Shown: in pieces, positions 38,570 to 49,306 of the stretch
Numbering within the stretch: position 1 is the stretch's first letter
How the letters are laid out: the number at the start of each line of letters is the position of its first letter
From: Capillidium heterosporum
Taxonomy: Eukaryota > Entomophthoromycota > Entomophthoromycetes > Entomophthorales > Capillidiaceae
Direction: 5' to 3'
Assembly: GCA_016630905.1 (NCBI GenBank)
Contig: WBMQ01000021.1
Coordinates: 1-64,000 of the forward strand
Length of the DNA stretch: 64,000 nt
The notes under the pieces: generated by a model
What the model saw: only the letters and a program-made list of their open reading frames with translations
Told to the model about the DNA's origin: nothing
The model's database searches: none
Translations under genes and position numbers: made by a program

Positions 38570-40206
38570 TGTCAACTTAGCTCTCAGGCTAAGTTGGGTG
38601 TCGAACATTGGAACATTAATTTTTCATAAGAAACCTACGATTTGGCTACTACTGGACAGAGCATTTTGGGATGATACAGTTACATATTCATCCCTGCGCT
38701 TTGAAATACCTACCATTCATTAGTATATATTCTAACTAATAGCGAAGTGCTCAAATTACCTAAGACTGATTTCTGTAACAACCCTGGTTGTTACAATTCC
38801 TAATCTAAGGTCATCGACCAATTTTCTTTGCACACTATACTATTTTCTTTCCCTTACCAATCTTCGATTTTCTACTTTCCATTTATATCTAGTTTCGAAC
38901 AGAAATCTGTTCTATTTATTAGATATTCTTGACAATTTCCTATATTCGTAATCTCGGCTATAAGTTAGGAACCCCAGCTATTACCAGCATAGCATTTTGA
39001 TATCGGGATTCGGATATTCAGCAAGTATTGCCAAGATACCGAAAGGGTATTTAAACCCTTGGAATGCCATTGAAGGCTGGCATCTTGACAACGTTCCACC
39101 TCGCTATTTTCTAAATAGCTGTTACTCACCTCTTGATCTCAACCATCAACTATAGCTGTTGCGACAGCCTGATCTGTTTCCCCTGCCATAGCTGTCTCTG
39201 ACAGCCTGATTCTGTTTCGTCTACGAATAAAGTATTGTTCCTGGTCAGCCTTTTAGTTATTAGATCGTGCGAATATGTGGTTCGACTTCTATACCCTCTT
39301 AGCTCACTCCGTTCAAACTTTCTTCGCTTCCCTTTGGACTTACCTCCTTTGGGTAATTCATATTACCAATGCTGTGGTCGGCATTGGTTCTACTGTCCCA
39401 ACCTCTCATGTCATACGCTCCCATTATGACACCATCATTAGTTGGATTCAACGGCACCCCCTTGGACCTTACAATTTCTATTGAGAAGGTAAGTTTGGGA
39501 TTTCGGACTTAATGCCAGATTTCTCTGATGGTTGACTTGCAGAGAAAGTGAATCCAAAATGCAGAGGCAGACAGCAGTAATTAGGATAGTGACTCTCTGG
39601 TTCATTAAGAAAAGAGTTCACTGACAAGCCTCCAAATTATGCCTTGTTTCGGATCTACCATATAAGGAGGACAAAGGAAGAAGAGAAAAAGGAGGGACAG
39701 AGAGAGAAGAGAGACAGAGAGAGAAGAAGAGACAGAGAGAAAAGACAGACAGAGAGAGAAAAGAGAGAGAGGATAAGAAGAGGACAAAAACGGGAAACAG
39801 ACCACCAAACAAGAAGAAACAGATAGGAGGACAAAAAGGACGGTGAAAGAACAAGAGGGAAAGAAAAAGAGTTTCTGGATCGCTTTCATCAATAGAGGAA
39901 AAGAGAGTTTCTGAGTTGGTTTATCAGAATTGTTTGGGACCTTTCTTTTGAGTTCGCCCTAATTGTAGATTAAGTTTGGGTTAGGTTGATTATAACGTTT
40001 TAAGGGTTCCTAACCAGAAGTGTTGCAAGAATAAAGCTTTTATATTGGATTTAATTGTAGGGCAGTTGCTGCATCTATATTAGTCAGCCCACAACACGAT
40101 ACACATGTCACGTCCCATGCCGAAGGACTCACCAAGTTCGGCCAAACCCACTCGACTGGAAGTCCGAGCCAGTGGTCAAACACTCAGCGAGGGCGACCAG
40201 CCAACA
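38570..40206 (+). mobile_element. Family C solo LTR inside an older C LTR, TSD TATAT
   Basis: A young forward C LTR, about 932 bp without its D insert, TGTCAACTTAGC to GCCAACA. It is flanked by TATAT (38565-38569 and 40207-40211). CpG-rich compared with its host C copy. Confidence 0.93.
38774..39473 (+). mobile_element. Family D solo LTR, youngest copy, TSD ATTTC
   Basis: A 700-bp D LTR with intact termini, TGTAACAACCC to GACCTTACA, and ATTTC on both sides (38769-38773 and 39474-39478). It has many CpG sites and the highest GC of any repeat here. It starts with a perfect 10-bp inverted repeat. Confidence 0.95.
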
Positions 40207-40339
40207 TATATTATGCTCTATACTAAAGAACTTACTAAGTTTGGTTAAACTTACTTAACTAAAAGTCTAAGCTAGTAGTTAAATGCTTAGTAAAGATAAT
40301 TAGCTAATACTTTATATTATTTAAAATTATTAATACTTA

Positions 40340-40844
40340 TCTAAAGAATACTATAGATATTAGTACTAAAAGTTAAATAAAATACTAACTACTAGTATCT
40401 AAAATACCTATTACTAAAGATAAGTAATATATATAAGATATATAGTAAACTTAATAGTAAGTTAAGTAATTATTAAATAAATATATTAAATTATTTAATA
40501 TTTCTTTCTGCTATTAGCATAGTATAGATTCTTTATATAGTATAGTTTAAAATTATGAATTTGCACTCCTTTAAGACTAAGAGCTGCATAAACCTAAACT
40601 AAATCTAAAAATCAAACTAAACTAAATTCTAAAATATAATTTTTAACTAATAAACTTAACTATCTTAGTTTTATAGTTATAATTAAAGTATTTCTGTCTA
40701 CTTAATGCTTTTAGATTAAAATATAAATATAGATTTCCTTTTTGTATAGCCTTGTCAACTTCTTTAGCCTTTATAAAGTATTAGCTACTATAGTATTTTA
40801 GTTATTTTTTATTAGTAAGCATTTTTGATAAATGTTTTTCAATA
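40340..40844 (-). mobile_element. Family B LTR, old reverse copy
   Basis: Matches reverse family B in its last ~450 bp, ending GTTTTTCAATA. The left part is poorly preserved. Confidence 0.55.
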
Positions 40845-41273
40845 CCTAATATTATCAAAATATAAAATCAGGCTATATATCGAAACTTTAAATATAACTA
40901 AAAGCTAAAACTAGTTATATAGGATTGGATTTTAGCTTAATAAATAAAAAGGTAAGGTAGCTAATAGAACTTGTTTAATATAAGATACTTTTAAAATAGT
41001 TTGGTATGTTTTTTAATTTTAGACTTTTATATAAAACAAGAAAGAATAAAGTTTATAAGTATATTGAGTAGCATAAATAAATCAAAGTTATAAGTAATAG
41101 TATTGATATAATAGACATATTAAAGCAATATATTATTATTAGATAAATAGCAAGAACAAAATTTTATAAGGTATAAAAACCTTCATTTCGTTTAATAAGA
41201 TCCAGAAGTTAATATACTGCAGTTAATAAAGCCTAAAGAAGCTTGCTAATCAGCCAAAAACAATACCATCAAT
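40845..41273. other. Transition from repeat block to gene island
   Basis: AT-rich, with base composition becoming more mixed toward the E2 stop codon. No gene or recognised repeat; the last part is probably the E2 3' flank. Confidence 0.5.
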
Positions 41274-42926
41274 TTATTTAAGAGAGGCAACCATAGAAAT
41301 CGGATTTTCAACCAAGGACCTCCACTTCTCTGAGAAACGAGCCATAGTAGCCCCATCCACAACTCTATGATCAGCAGACCAAGAGACGGGCATGATGTTG
41401 GTAGGTACTAGCTCCAAACTCTTTGAATCTTTGTATCTAGGGAGTCGCTGCAACTTACCAATGGCACCAATAGCCAACTCAGAAGTAACAATAACCGGGT
41501 TGAGGACAGTACCACCAATAGTTCCAATGTTGCTTAAAGTAATGGTACCATTCTTCAAATCGTTAGAACCAATAGCGTTCTTTTTACCAGCTTCCTGTAA
41601 GCGGTTCAACTCGACAGCAACTTCGATAATAGATTTGTTTTGAACGTCCTTGATGTTGGGGACGATGAGGCCATTAGGGGTATCCATAGCAACACCGATG
41701 TTGTGTGATTTACGGTACAGGAGTTGGGGGTTGGTGCCAGCATCTAGTTCCAATTTGGCGTTGAGAATGGGGAACTCGTGGAGGGCTAGGGAGAGCGCCT
41801 TGATGAGGATGGGCATGAACGAGATCTTCTGTACAGGGGAGTTGGGCTGGGAAGCTAGGCTGGAGTTGATGCTAGAGCGTAAGGCAATCAGTTGGTCCAT
41901 CACCAACTCGTCAGCATACCCAAAGTGGGGGATGGTGAGCGAGGCGGTCATCGTCTTGAACATTACCTTTTGAATGGCGCTCAGGGGCCTTAGCTCGTCA
42001 GCCAAAGCAACAGTCGTAGCTACTGAGGTGGAGCTGACAGTAGAGACTTCTATATTGAGTGTAAGCAACAAAGTTTATAGCATTGAAAAAGTAAATGTAT
42101 TTACCTTGGACTTGAGCTGGAGCTTTTCCACTAACAAAGTTCAGAATATCTTCTTTGAGTACACGACCACCTTTCCCAGTTCCAGCTATCTTTGATATAT
42201 CGATAGAGTTCTCTTTGGCAATGCGGCGTACAGCAGGAGTGGCGAAAGTCAAATGTCGCTCAGCATTCTCATCTAATTTGGGTGTAGTTGTGGGTGCGAC
42301 TGTAGGAGCGGCTTGAGCAGATGCGGATGGAGTAGGAGTAGATTCAGCCTTGGTATCAGCAGCTTCAGCACTGTTACTAGTGTCGATATCAACTAAAGGG
42401 GCACCGACGTTGGCCATATCACCAGCAGCGTAGTGGAGCTTGGTAATCTTACCGTCGAATCGAGAAGTAATTTCAACTGAAGCTTTATCACTTTGAACTT
42501 CGCAGATGCGATCGAACTGCTGAATAGAATCTCCCTCTTTTACAAACCTTTTAATTTGGAAATGAGAAAACGTAAATGAAGTACAAAATCTTACCATTGG
42601 ATAAGCTCACATTCGGTAATACCCTCTCCAATATCAGCCAGGTTGAAGGGTACAACTTTGTGTGCTACGATGTTGGCATGGAACTGACGTACCTGTACTT
42701 TTGAAGACTGGGAATGTTATTGAATTTAAAAAGCTATATTTAAATGGCTTACAAATTGGGGCTGAGATTTCAAATTAAAACCCTAGGATGAGAAAGAAAA
42801 GGAACTTGGTAAATCAATTAAAACAACTATACTTACGGTAAGTGCTCTACTACCAACATTAATCTTGTTGATTCTTACTAATCTAGCCCAGACCGAACCA
42901 GTGCATGAAATTCTTTTCGTCAGCAT
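41274..42926 (-). CDS. Branched-chain 2-oxoacid dehydrogenase E2 (lipoamide acyltransferase)
   Basis: This is the E2 core of the mitochondrial branched-chain 2-oxoacid dehydrogenase complex, which passes acyl groups from lipoamide to CoA. I read five exons on the minus strand: 42926-42837, 42782-42753 (30 nt), 42692-42595, 42547-42105 and 42049-41274. They join in frame to 478 aa. Introns are 54, 60, 47 and 55 nt, all GT-AG. A basic N-terminus (residues 1-30) fits a mitochondrial targeting peptide. One lipoyl domain follows with Lys94 in SDKAS. An Ala/Pro/Thr linker (about 135-165) leads to an E3-binding domain (about 172-211). The acyltransferase domain ends with HRVVDG (His448, Asp452). SDKAS and the single lipoyl domain favour the branched-chain enzyme over pyruvate or 2-oxoglutarate E2. 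The length fits the family. It lies 1 kb downstream of the synthetase gene on the same strand. Confidence 0.92.
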
Positions 42927-43936
42927 CGCTCTAAATCTTTATTATATATGATAGGTGACCTAATAAATTGAATTAGAGTTTTCAAAGCACATTGTTGTTA
43001 TTCTTACTGCAAATTGATATGAATCCAAGGCAACGAAGCTACTTTTAGTTGAAAGTGAATTTTGATCCCTACTTCGAAATATTTAAATTCCATTCCCGGT
43101 TGATTCAAGTCACGCGACCTTATAGGAAACTAAAAGCATGTAATTGGTTAGATTTTAGATCCTTTGAAATGTATTACGTTTCCAAATGATTATTTGAACA
43201 CTCCACCAAGCTGTTATCGAAGCTTTATTCGTCAGTACAGGAAAGTCAGGGTTGGGAATGGGCTAGAATAATAGAAATACTTGGTACAAAGGAAAAAGGT
43301 TTACAGATAGGTAATAGCAAAGAGGGCGGTGGATGGCTTTCCATATTTCAAATTAAACTTTGAGGCTGAAACTGTATGGCTATTTAGACTTTTAGATGGA
43401 GTTTAAATCAAAGCTACCGTGTTCAGCCTAAAATAATCGCTGTAGCAGGCAAGCTACCTTTCATCCTGCTATAGTCCATATCCACCCATAGACAGCTGGG
43501 CAGACATTTACTCAAGGCCTAACAGGGCTTTTCTTACAATTATAATCGATACCGCAGTTCATTACAAGGGTATTCAGTTTATTAGGCAGGTCTATAATAA
43601 ACTACAATACATTATATTCTAACTGTATTAAATTTCAATATACATAGGGCTGCTTAAACACTGCATAATATCTTTTACAGATATGACAGCTAAACCATTA
43701 TCACTATAGCAATATAAATTAGATATCTTGATATAGGTTTCCAATTAACCAGCACTATAATACGTAGTAGCAAATTCATTTCCGACAAAAAAGAACTCAA
43801 ACTTTAGTTGCTCAAGATGAATCGTAATAGTAAAACATATCAAATATACTATATGAAACAAAGGCGCTATAACAACTACAAAAAGCTGAAAAATACTTTT
43901 AAAAGCAAAATATTCATTTACAGTTTATAACTCGAC
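42927..43936. other. Intergenic region, E2 promoter and synthetase 3' side
   Basis: No gene seen. Mixed composition, unlike the LTR blocks. A TATATAATA-type element lies just upstream of the E2 start (about 42,940). A 10-bp stem occurs at 43,440-43,474 (TAGCAGG...CCTGCTA). Confidence 0.5.
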
Positions 43937-45484
43937 TTAAATCTTGGCTTTGACTTCCGGCTTAAAGAAGTGATCAACCATCTTACGTCTCTGAATCTTG
44001 CCAGTTGCGGTCTTAGGTAAATTCTCAGTAACATAGATCTTCTTAGGAACTTTAAAGTCCACCAACTTGGTCTTGCAAAACTTTAGGAACTCCGACTCAT
44101 CATATTTCTGTCCCTCCTTCAACTTAATTACAGCATGAACTTCCTGACCGTACTTTTGATCGGGTACACCAAAGGTAACCGCCTCCTCAACACTCTTAAA
44201 CTGTAACAATACGTTGTCGACTTCCAATGGGGAAATCTTTTCACCACCCCGGTTGATAAGCTCCTTGATACGTCCGGTGAGGAAGAGGTAGCCTTCGCTA
44301 TCGAATTTACCTTGGTCGCCGGTACGGAAATAGCCTTGAGAAGTGAGGGATTCGGCATTGGCTTTGGCGTTGTTAACGTACCCCAGGGTTACGTTCGGGC
44401 CTTTGATGCATACCTCACCTTCCTCGACTTCCTTGCCTTCACTATTTAAGATCTTGAGGTCAACACCCTGGGGCTTACCAACCGACCCTGGTTTACGCTT
44501 CTGAGGCGGTAATGGGTTGGAGGTCATCTGGTGAGAAGCTTCAGTCATGGCGTAGGCTTCCAAAACGGGGGCACCGAACTTAGCTTCCAACTGCTGCATG
44601 GTGATGGGAGCTAATGACGAGGAGCAGGATCTTATGAACCGAATGTTAAGTTTCTGTTGAGGTTTTGGATGCAGGAGTAAAACTTGGTGGATGGTGGGGA
44701 CGGCCGTATACCAGGTACAATTATACTTGATGAACTGGTTCCAGAACTGGCTGGCTGAGAATCTGGGTGGGATAATTACAGCTCCTGAAGACCACAAGGT
44801 GGATAGTAAACCGCCGATCAACCCGTGAACGTGGAATAGGGGCATAACAAGGTAGGTGATATCGCCTTTGGTGAGCTGGTAGGTGTTGACAATGTTAACC
44901 ATGGTACGAGTCAAGTTACCGTGGGTTAATGGAACTGCCTTGGGACGTCCAGTAGTCCCAGAAGTATGGAGAAGTAGAGCTGGGTCATTATCCAATGCTT
45001 TTCTGGCAATAGCATCACCTTTACTTTTAGGTTTTATGGTGGAGTCGAGGGGGTAGACATGTACTTCCGATTTGGATTTGAGGTTAACTACTAGAAGAGT
45101 TAGGTTCAACTTCTTGGCTACTTTTACGATGGGAAGGTTGTTGGATCCACTTAGTAAAGTTGCATCCAAAAGGACTGCCTTGGCTTGAGCGTCAGGTAGG
45201 TAGAACTCAAACTCATCAGCAGTAAATTTAGGGTTTAGAGGGGCTGAGATACAGCGTAAGGAGGTGGTAGCTAAGAAAGAGAGGACAAAGTTGATGGTGT
45301 TGGGTCCTACTAAACTTACACAGGAGCCTGGGGCCAGATCGACGTAGCTTAATAGTTGGTTGCTTAATGAGGTTACTAGTTTGGAAGTCTCTTGGTAGGA
45401 TAGCTTCAAATCCTTGTCGGCATCTACTAAACAGAGCTTGGAAGAGTCTTGGACTTTGGTGAATATCTCGGGTAGGGTTGGCAT
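43937..45484 (-). CDS. Pcs60-like acyl/oxalyl-CoA synthetase (AMP-forming)
   Basis: An intronless 515-aa member of the ANL adenylate-forming family. It activates a carboxylate with ATP to an acyl-AMP and then to the CoA thioester. The AMP-binding P-loop TSGTTGRPKA is at 174-183, YAMTE at 311-315, the RTGD motif at 387-390 and the C-terminal PKTATGK at 490-496, with Lys496 as the catalytic lysine. Overall order and length match yeast Pcs60 and plant oxalyl-CoA synthetases, so oxalate is a likely but unproven substrate. The protein ends AKI, a known variant of the peroxisomal targeting signal PTS1, which fits Pcs60 location. A TATATAG box lies 64 bp upstream of the ATG. It is divergent from the hexosaminidase gene, 2.1 kb apart. 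Confidence 0.88.
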   Translation of the reverse strand: MPTLPEIFTKVQDSSKLCLVDADKDLKLSYQETSKLVTSLSNQLLSYVDLAPGSCVSLVGPNTINFVLSFLATTSLRCISAPLNPKFTADEFEFYLPDAQAKAVLLDATLLSGSNNLPIVKVAKKLNLTLLVVNLKSKSEVHVYPLDSTIKPKSKGDAIARKALDNDPALLLHTSGTTGRPKAVPLTHGNLTRTMVNIVNTYQLTKGDITYLVMPLFHVHGLIGGLLSTLWSSGAVIIPPRFSASQFWNQFIKYNCTWYTAVPTIHQVLLLHPKPQQKLNIRFIRSCSSSLAPITMQQLEAKFGAPVLEAYAMTEASHQMTSNPLPPQKRKPGSVGKPQGVDLKILNSEGKEVEEGEVCIKGPNVTLGYVNNAKANAESLTSQGYFRTGDQGKFDSEGYLFLTGRIKELINRGGEKISPLEVDNVLLQFKSVEEAVTFGVPDQKYGQEVHAVIKLKEGQKYDESEFLKFCKTKLVDFKVPKKIYVTENLPKTATGKIQRRKMVDHFFKPEVKAKI

Positions 45485-45547
45485 GGTTCTTTATAGTTTC
45501 TTGTTTCTTTGTAAGGTAAGAGTTGGCTGAGCCAGGCTGTTGAGTTG

Positions 45548-45554
45548 CTATATA
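45548..45554 (-). promoter_or_regulatory. TATA box of the synthetase gene
   Basis: TATATAG on the minus strand, 64 bp upstream of the ATG. Position is typical for fungal TATA boxes with a short leader. Confidence 0.5.
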
Positions 45555-47555
45555 CTTTTTTGTTATCGTAGATACTCCCGTAATTTCTTGGACAGGTTTG
45601 CCAATTTAGGCAATTTGTTGATTTGGCTTGAACTCCATTTTCGATTTTGACGATTTGGGTGAGAAATTGGAGGTTGATGATGGTGTCACAAAGCTAATTT
45701 CAATGCAGCCGGAAGAGATAGGAACTAAAGCTTTTACCGAGCCGACTAATAGATCAAGTAACTATAATCATTACTATTACTAATTGGAAAATATTATCGT
45801 TAGCTCGGTAGTTGGAAGATAAAGACAACGGTGATGACAAGGGCTTATCAACATTGCTTACTTTGGCATTATGCTTTGGTTCATGATGCTCTATTCCAAT
45901 TTAGATATACCATAGCTTGGTTTAATTTTTGAGGCTACGATACAGTTAATTTGGAATTTAAGTTTTACTTGTGTCCTAAAATAAATTTCTTACTATTTAA
46001 AGAATAATAAGTTATGGGATTTATTTTGGAACAGAGGTAGTTGTGCTTTGAAATAGTCACCTATTGCTTTTACATCCATCAAATCAAATAGAACTCACCA
46101 ACATAATTTTGATAGAGCAGCCTTTAGGACACATAATAGCTCTCCTATCAGCTATATGTCTTTACATATAGTCTAAAATAAGAGCTTTTAGGCCGCCACT
46201 TTACTATCCCTTTAGATGGTGAATCGACTTTTTATAAGGTAAAAACTATGTTTCAGTAGAAAATATCTTAATAGTTTAAAAAAATGAGAAGCCATGATAT
46301 AAAGAATCGTATTAATGCCTAATCTTCGACTTGATAGCATCTTTCTGAATCTCAATTTAAATGATATCTACATAGCTTTTCATTGATTTTCGAAAGACAC
46401 TAAATACGCTCGAACATTGAGTTTAACCAATCCGTTTATGATCGTCATGCCTCTAGAATAATCTTAGCCTCCATAGACTTTGATAATTAACCTCTTAGTT
46501 GAGTCTATGATTTATATATTGCTCCTTTACCTATCCATTTATCGAAAAATACACCTTTTGTACTTGGCTCTAAAAATCAAAGGTATGTACTGTCCATAAT
46601 TCTGGGTAGCTATTTATAAACGATATTGTCTTTCTGCTGTCTGATACTATTGGATGCTTGATACAAACCATGTTGCACTTTGATGCTGGTTAGATTGGTC
46701 TTTCATTTGTTTGTGTTTTTAAAGGTAGCCAACTTTCTCAATTTTGCACTGTTAAAAGAAGGGACTGGAATAGAGCTCCAATCGCCCAAAAGATAAGTAA
46801 ATCATTCCCTTGGTTGGTGATATATCAGCAGACGAAGAGCGGGTAGGGCGTAGGCTTTTTTCAAAGCTTACTCATCGAAATTTCAAATATCCATTGTAGC
46901 GGATTTGAAATAAGAATTCCAATCCTAAAACTCTGGAAAAAGGATATCCCTCTCCCTTCATTTTACTATATTCGTAAGCGTCTTCCTTTCCACACTCCAC
47001 AGCTTTGGATTTGAAAGTAAGATTACTACTAGCTGGTATAGTATGTAGGGATCAAAGGCTAGCTATTTTTAAAGAGCTGCATAGTTTCTTTTAAGCTTAT
47101 TAAGCCGTCATCTAAGTCGGCTTTAGGCACTTGTGCCTCCAAACAACTCAACCCTCTAATCAGAAAATTTTTCCGCTAATTTATTGGTTACCATCCACTC
47201 CGACTCACCTGCTTTATTCGCACTGCTATTTTACCAAATATCGACCTAAGATGGATGGGATGATTCCCCGAACTATTTCAACCTTGGTCACGTTCGAAAT
47301 TTGGAAATTTAGAAACTTAACAAAACACAATTAGTATATATTTAGCGATATAGCAAGGCCCATCTCCCATAACTTAGGGTGCACTGACAGTAGCTTTTGA
47401 ATCTCCAAAGTGATCCACAAAGGTTCCTATTATCTCAATCTTCTATATTTTATTCTATGATAATAAGTGGCAGGTGCAGCTGCATGCGTGACCACTATCT
47501 AGATTTCGAAAACTAGAGACATGCTCAGTGCTGGAATCCATTCCACCAACTCAAG

Positions 47556-47562
47556 TATAAAA
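47556..47562 (+). promoter_or_regulatory. TATA box of the hexosaminidase gene
   Basis: TATAAAA, 53 bp upstream of the ATG. A strong TATA fits the highly biased codon use of this gene. Confidence 0.6.
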
Positions 47563-47614
47563 GCAAGCGAACCCCACTTTTCCTGACTTTGTATTACTTT
47601 TTAATTAATAACTA

Positions 47615-49306
47615 ATGAAATTAATCTACCTAATTACCAGCTTATTGGTAGTCAACGCCGACCCATCGGCCATCTGGCCTAAGCCAAGCCACTACTCTGT
47701 TGGTAACGTCACCGTCACTTTATCCCGCAACTTCCGTGTCGTTTCCAGCGCCAACAATGCTCGTCTGACCCGTGCTTTGCAGCGCACCCAGAAGCAGGTC
47801 GTCGAGGAGACTTGGGTTCCCGTTGTCCCCCTCTACCACCAGAAGCTCGAGAATGCCGGTCGTACCCAGTTGACCGCCTTGAACGTCAACGTCCAGGACA
47901 CCAGCGACAAACTAGTTGAGAAGGTCGACGAGTCCTACTGCCTGCGCATCGTACCCGTCGGTTACAACCAGTACTCGGCCCACATCGATGCCAAGACCAT
48001 CTACGGTGCCATCCACGGTCTCAGCACCTTCACCCAGCTGATCCAATACTCCAAGCAGCACGATGCTCGTTACATCACCAAGGCACCCCTCCAGATCGAT
48101 GATGCCCCCAAGTTCTCCCACCGTGGTATCATCTTCGACTCCAGCCGTAACTTCTTCTCGCTCAAGGCCATCAAGCGTACCATCGACGCCATGGCCCTCA
48201 ACAAGATGAACGTCTTCCACTGGCACATTGTCGACTCCCATTCCTGGCCCTTCAAGTCGGAGCGTCACCCCCTCCTTTGGCAGAAGGGAGCCTACTCCGA
48301 GGAGATGACCTACTCCAAGCAGGACATTAGAGAGCTCGTTCAGTACGCTCAGGACCGTGCCGTACGTATCATTGCTGAAGTCGAGGCCCCCGCCCACTCG
48401 TATGCCATCGGCTTAGCTTATCCCGAGATCGCCACCTGCATGGATGACGACGAATGGGATGTCACCGCTGCCGAACCCCCAAGTGGTCAGATCGACCCCA
48501 CCAACCCCAAATCCATTGCCATTGTCAAGGATGTCATCGACGAGTTCACTGAAGTCTTCCCCGACCAGTACCTCCACTTGTCTGGTGATGAAGTCAACTA
48601 CAAGTGCTGGAACTCTTCCGCCAAGATCCGCAAGTACGTCGCCGACAACAAGCTCGAATTGCCCCAGTTACTCGATAACTTTGCCAACCAGATGGCCAAG
48701 CACGCCCAGGAAAAGAACCGCAAGATCATGGTCTGGCAGGAGATCGTCCTCAACCACAACGTTACCTTACCCAAGGACGTCTTGGTTCAGGTCTGGATCG
48801 GAGCCGAAGATGTCAAGAAGGCTGTATCCAAGGGTTACCGTGTCATCGCTTCCTCTTACCAGTACTGGTACTTGGACTGCGGTCGTGGTGCCTGGGTAGG
48901 TGATTCCCCATCTGGCTCCAGCTGGTGTGATCCCTTCAAGCACTGGCAGATGGTCTACACCTACGATCCCCTCAAGAACTTGACTGCCCAGGAACAGAAG
49001 CTGGTCGAAGGTGGTGAAGTTGCCTTGTGGGCCGAACAGATCGATGAGGTTAACATTGACCGTGTCGCCTGGCCTAGAACTGCAGCTGCCGCCGAAGTTC
49101 TCTGGTCCGGCAACCGCAATGCTACTGGCCACGTTGTCCGCACTAAGGATGTTCTGCCCCGTCTCAACAACTTGAGATTCCGTATGGTTAAGCAGGGCAT
49201 CAACGCTGATCCCCTCCAGCCTTTGTGGTGTGCTCGCAACCCTTACCGTTGTGACTCTACCACCAACATCGCCTCCTGGAGAGAGCCTTATGTACCCAAG
49301 GCTTAA
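47615..49306 (+). CDS. Secreted beta-N-acetylhexosaminidase (GH20)
   Basis: Hydrolyses terminal N-acetylglucosamine from chitin oligomers and N-glycans by substrate-assisted catalysis. Intronless, 563 aa. A signal peptide covers about residues 1-15 (MKLIYLITSLLVVNA). The GH20 N-terminal domain spans about 20-160 and the catalytic barrel about 165-530. HRGIIFDSSRNFF is at 169-181, HWHIVDSHSWPF at 202-213, and the catalytic Asp325-Glu326 pair lies in HLSGDEV. Substrate-pocket tryptophans and WAEQID (472-477) are present. N-glycosylation sites include NVT, NSS, NLT and NAT. The SSWCDPFKHW segment is typical of filamentous-ascomycete enzymes. Codon use is strongly C-ending and the gene is visibly GC-richer than its neighbours, which suggests high expression. 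Open frames on the opposite strand are shadows of this bias. Confidence 0.95.
   Translation: MKLIYLITSLLVVNADPSAIWPKPSHYSVGNVTVTLSRNFRVVSSANNARLTRALQRTQKQVVEETWVPVVPLYHQKLENAGRTQLTALNVNVQDTSDKLVEKVDESYCLRIVPVGYNQYSAHIDAKTIYGAIHGLSTFTQLIQYSKQHDARYITKAPLQIDDAPKFSHRGIIFDSSRNFFSLKAIKRTIDAMALNKMNVFHWHIVDSHSWPFKSERHPLLWQKGAYSEEMTYSKQDIRELVQYAQDRAVRIIAEVEAPAHSYAIGLAYPEIATCMDDDEWDVTAAEPPSGQIDPTNPKSIAIVKDVIDEFTEVFPDQYLHLSGDEVNYKCWNSSAKIRKYVADNKLELPQLLDNFANQMAKHAQEKNRKIMVWQEIVLNHNVTLPKDVLVQVWIGAEDVKKAVSKGYRVIASSYQYWYLDCGRGAWVGDSPSGSSWCDPFKHWQMVYTYDPLKNLTAQEQKLVEGGEVALWAEQIDEVNIDRVAWPRTAAAAEVLWSGNRNATGHVVRTKDVLPRLNNLRFRMVKQGINADPLQPLWCARNPYRCDSTTNIASWREPYVPKA

Larger units (their letters stand above)
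37240..40309 (+). mobile_element. Old family C LTR, outer shell of a four-element nest
   Basis: A heavily AT-converted C copy whose pieces lie at about 37,240-37,396, 38,057-38,569 and 40,207-40,309. It is interrupted by the D LTR at 37397-38056 and by a young C LTR at 38570-40206, which itself carries a D LTR. The start is approximate because the first bases are badly decayed. Confidence 0.75.
45485..47614. other. Divergent intergenic region (2.1 kb)
   Basis: No supported gene. It holds promoters for both flanking genes. A perfect 8-bp hairpin lies at 46,152-46,171 (CTATATGT / ACATATAG). Near 47,470-47,500 there is a compact group of E-box-like and palindromic motifs (CAGGTG, CAGCTG, GCATGC). 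The 67-aa frame at 47,131 shows no family resemblance. Confidence 0.5.

Noticed and set aside
47131-47334. 67-aa frame in the divergent intergenic region
   Set aside because: No family resemblance and no supporting promoter signal; too short to stand on its own.
47912-48397. Long antisense frames across the hexosaminidase gene
   Set aside because: Shadows of a strongly biased GC-ending gene; no motif in their products.
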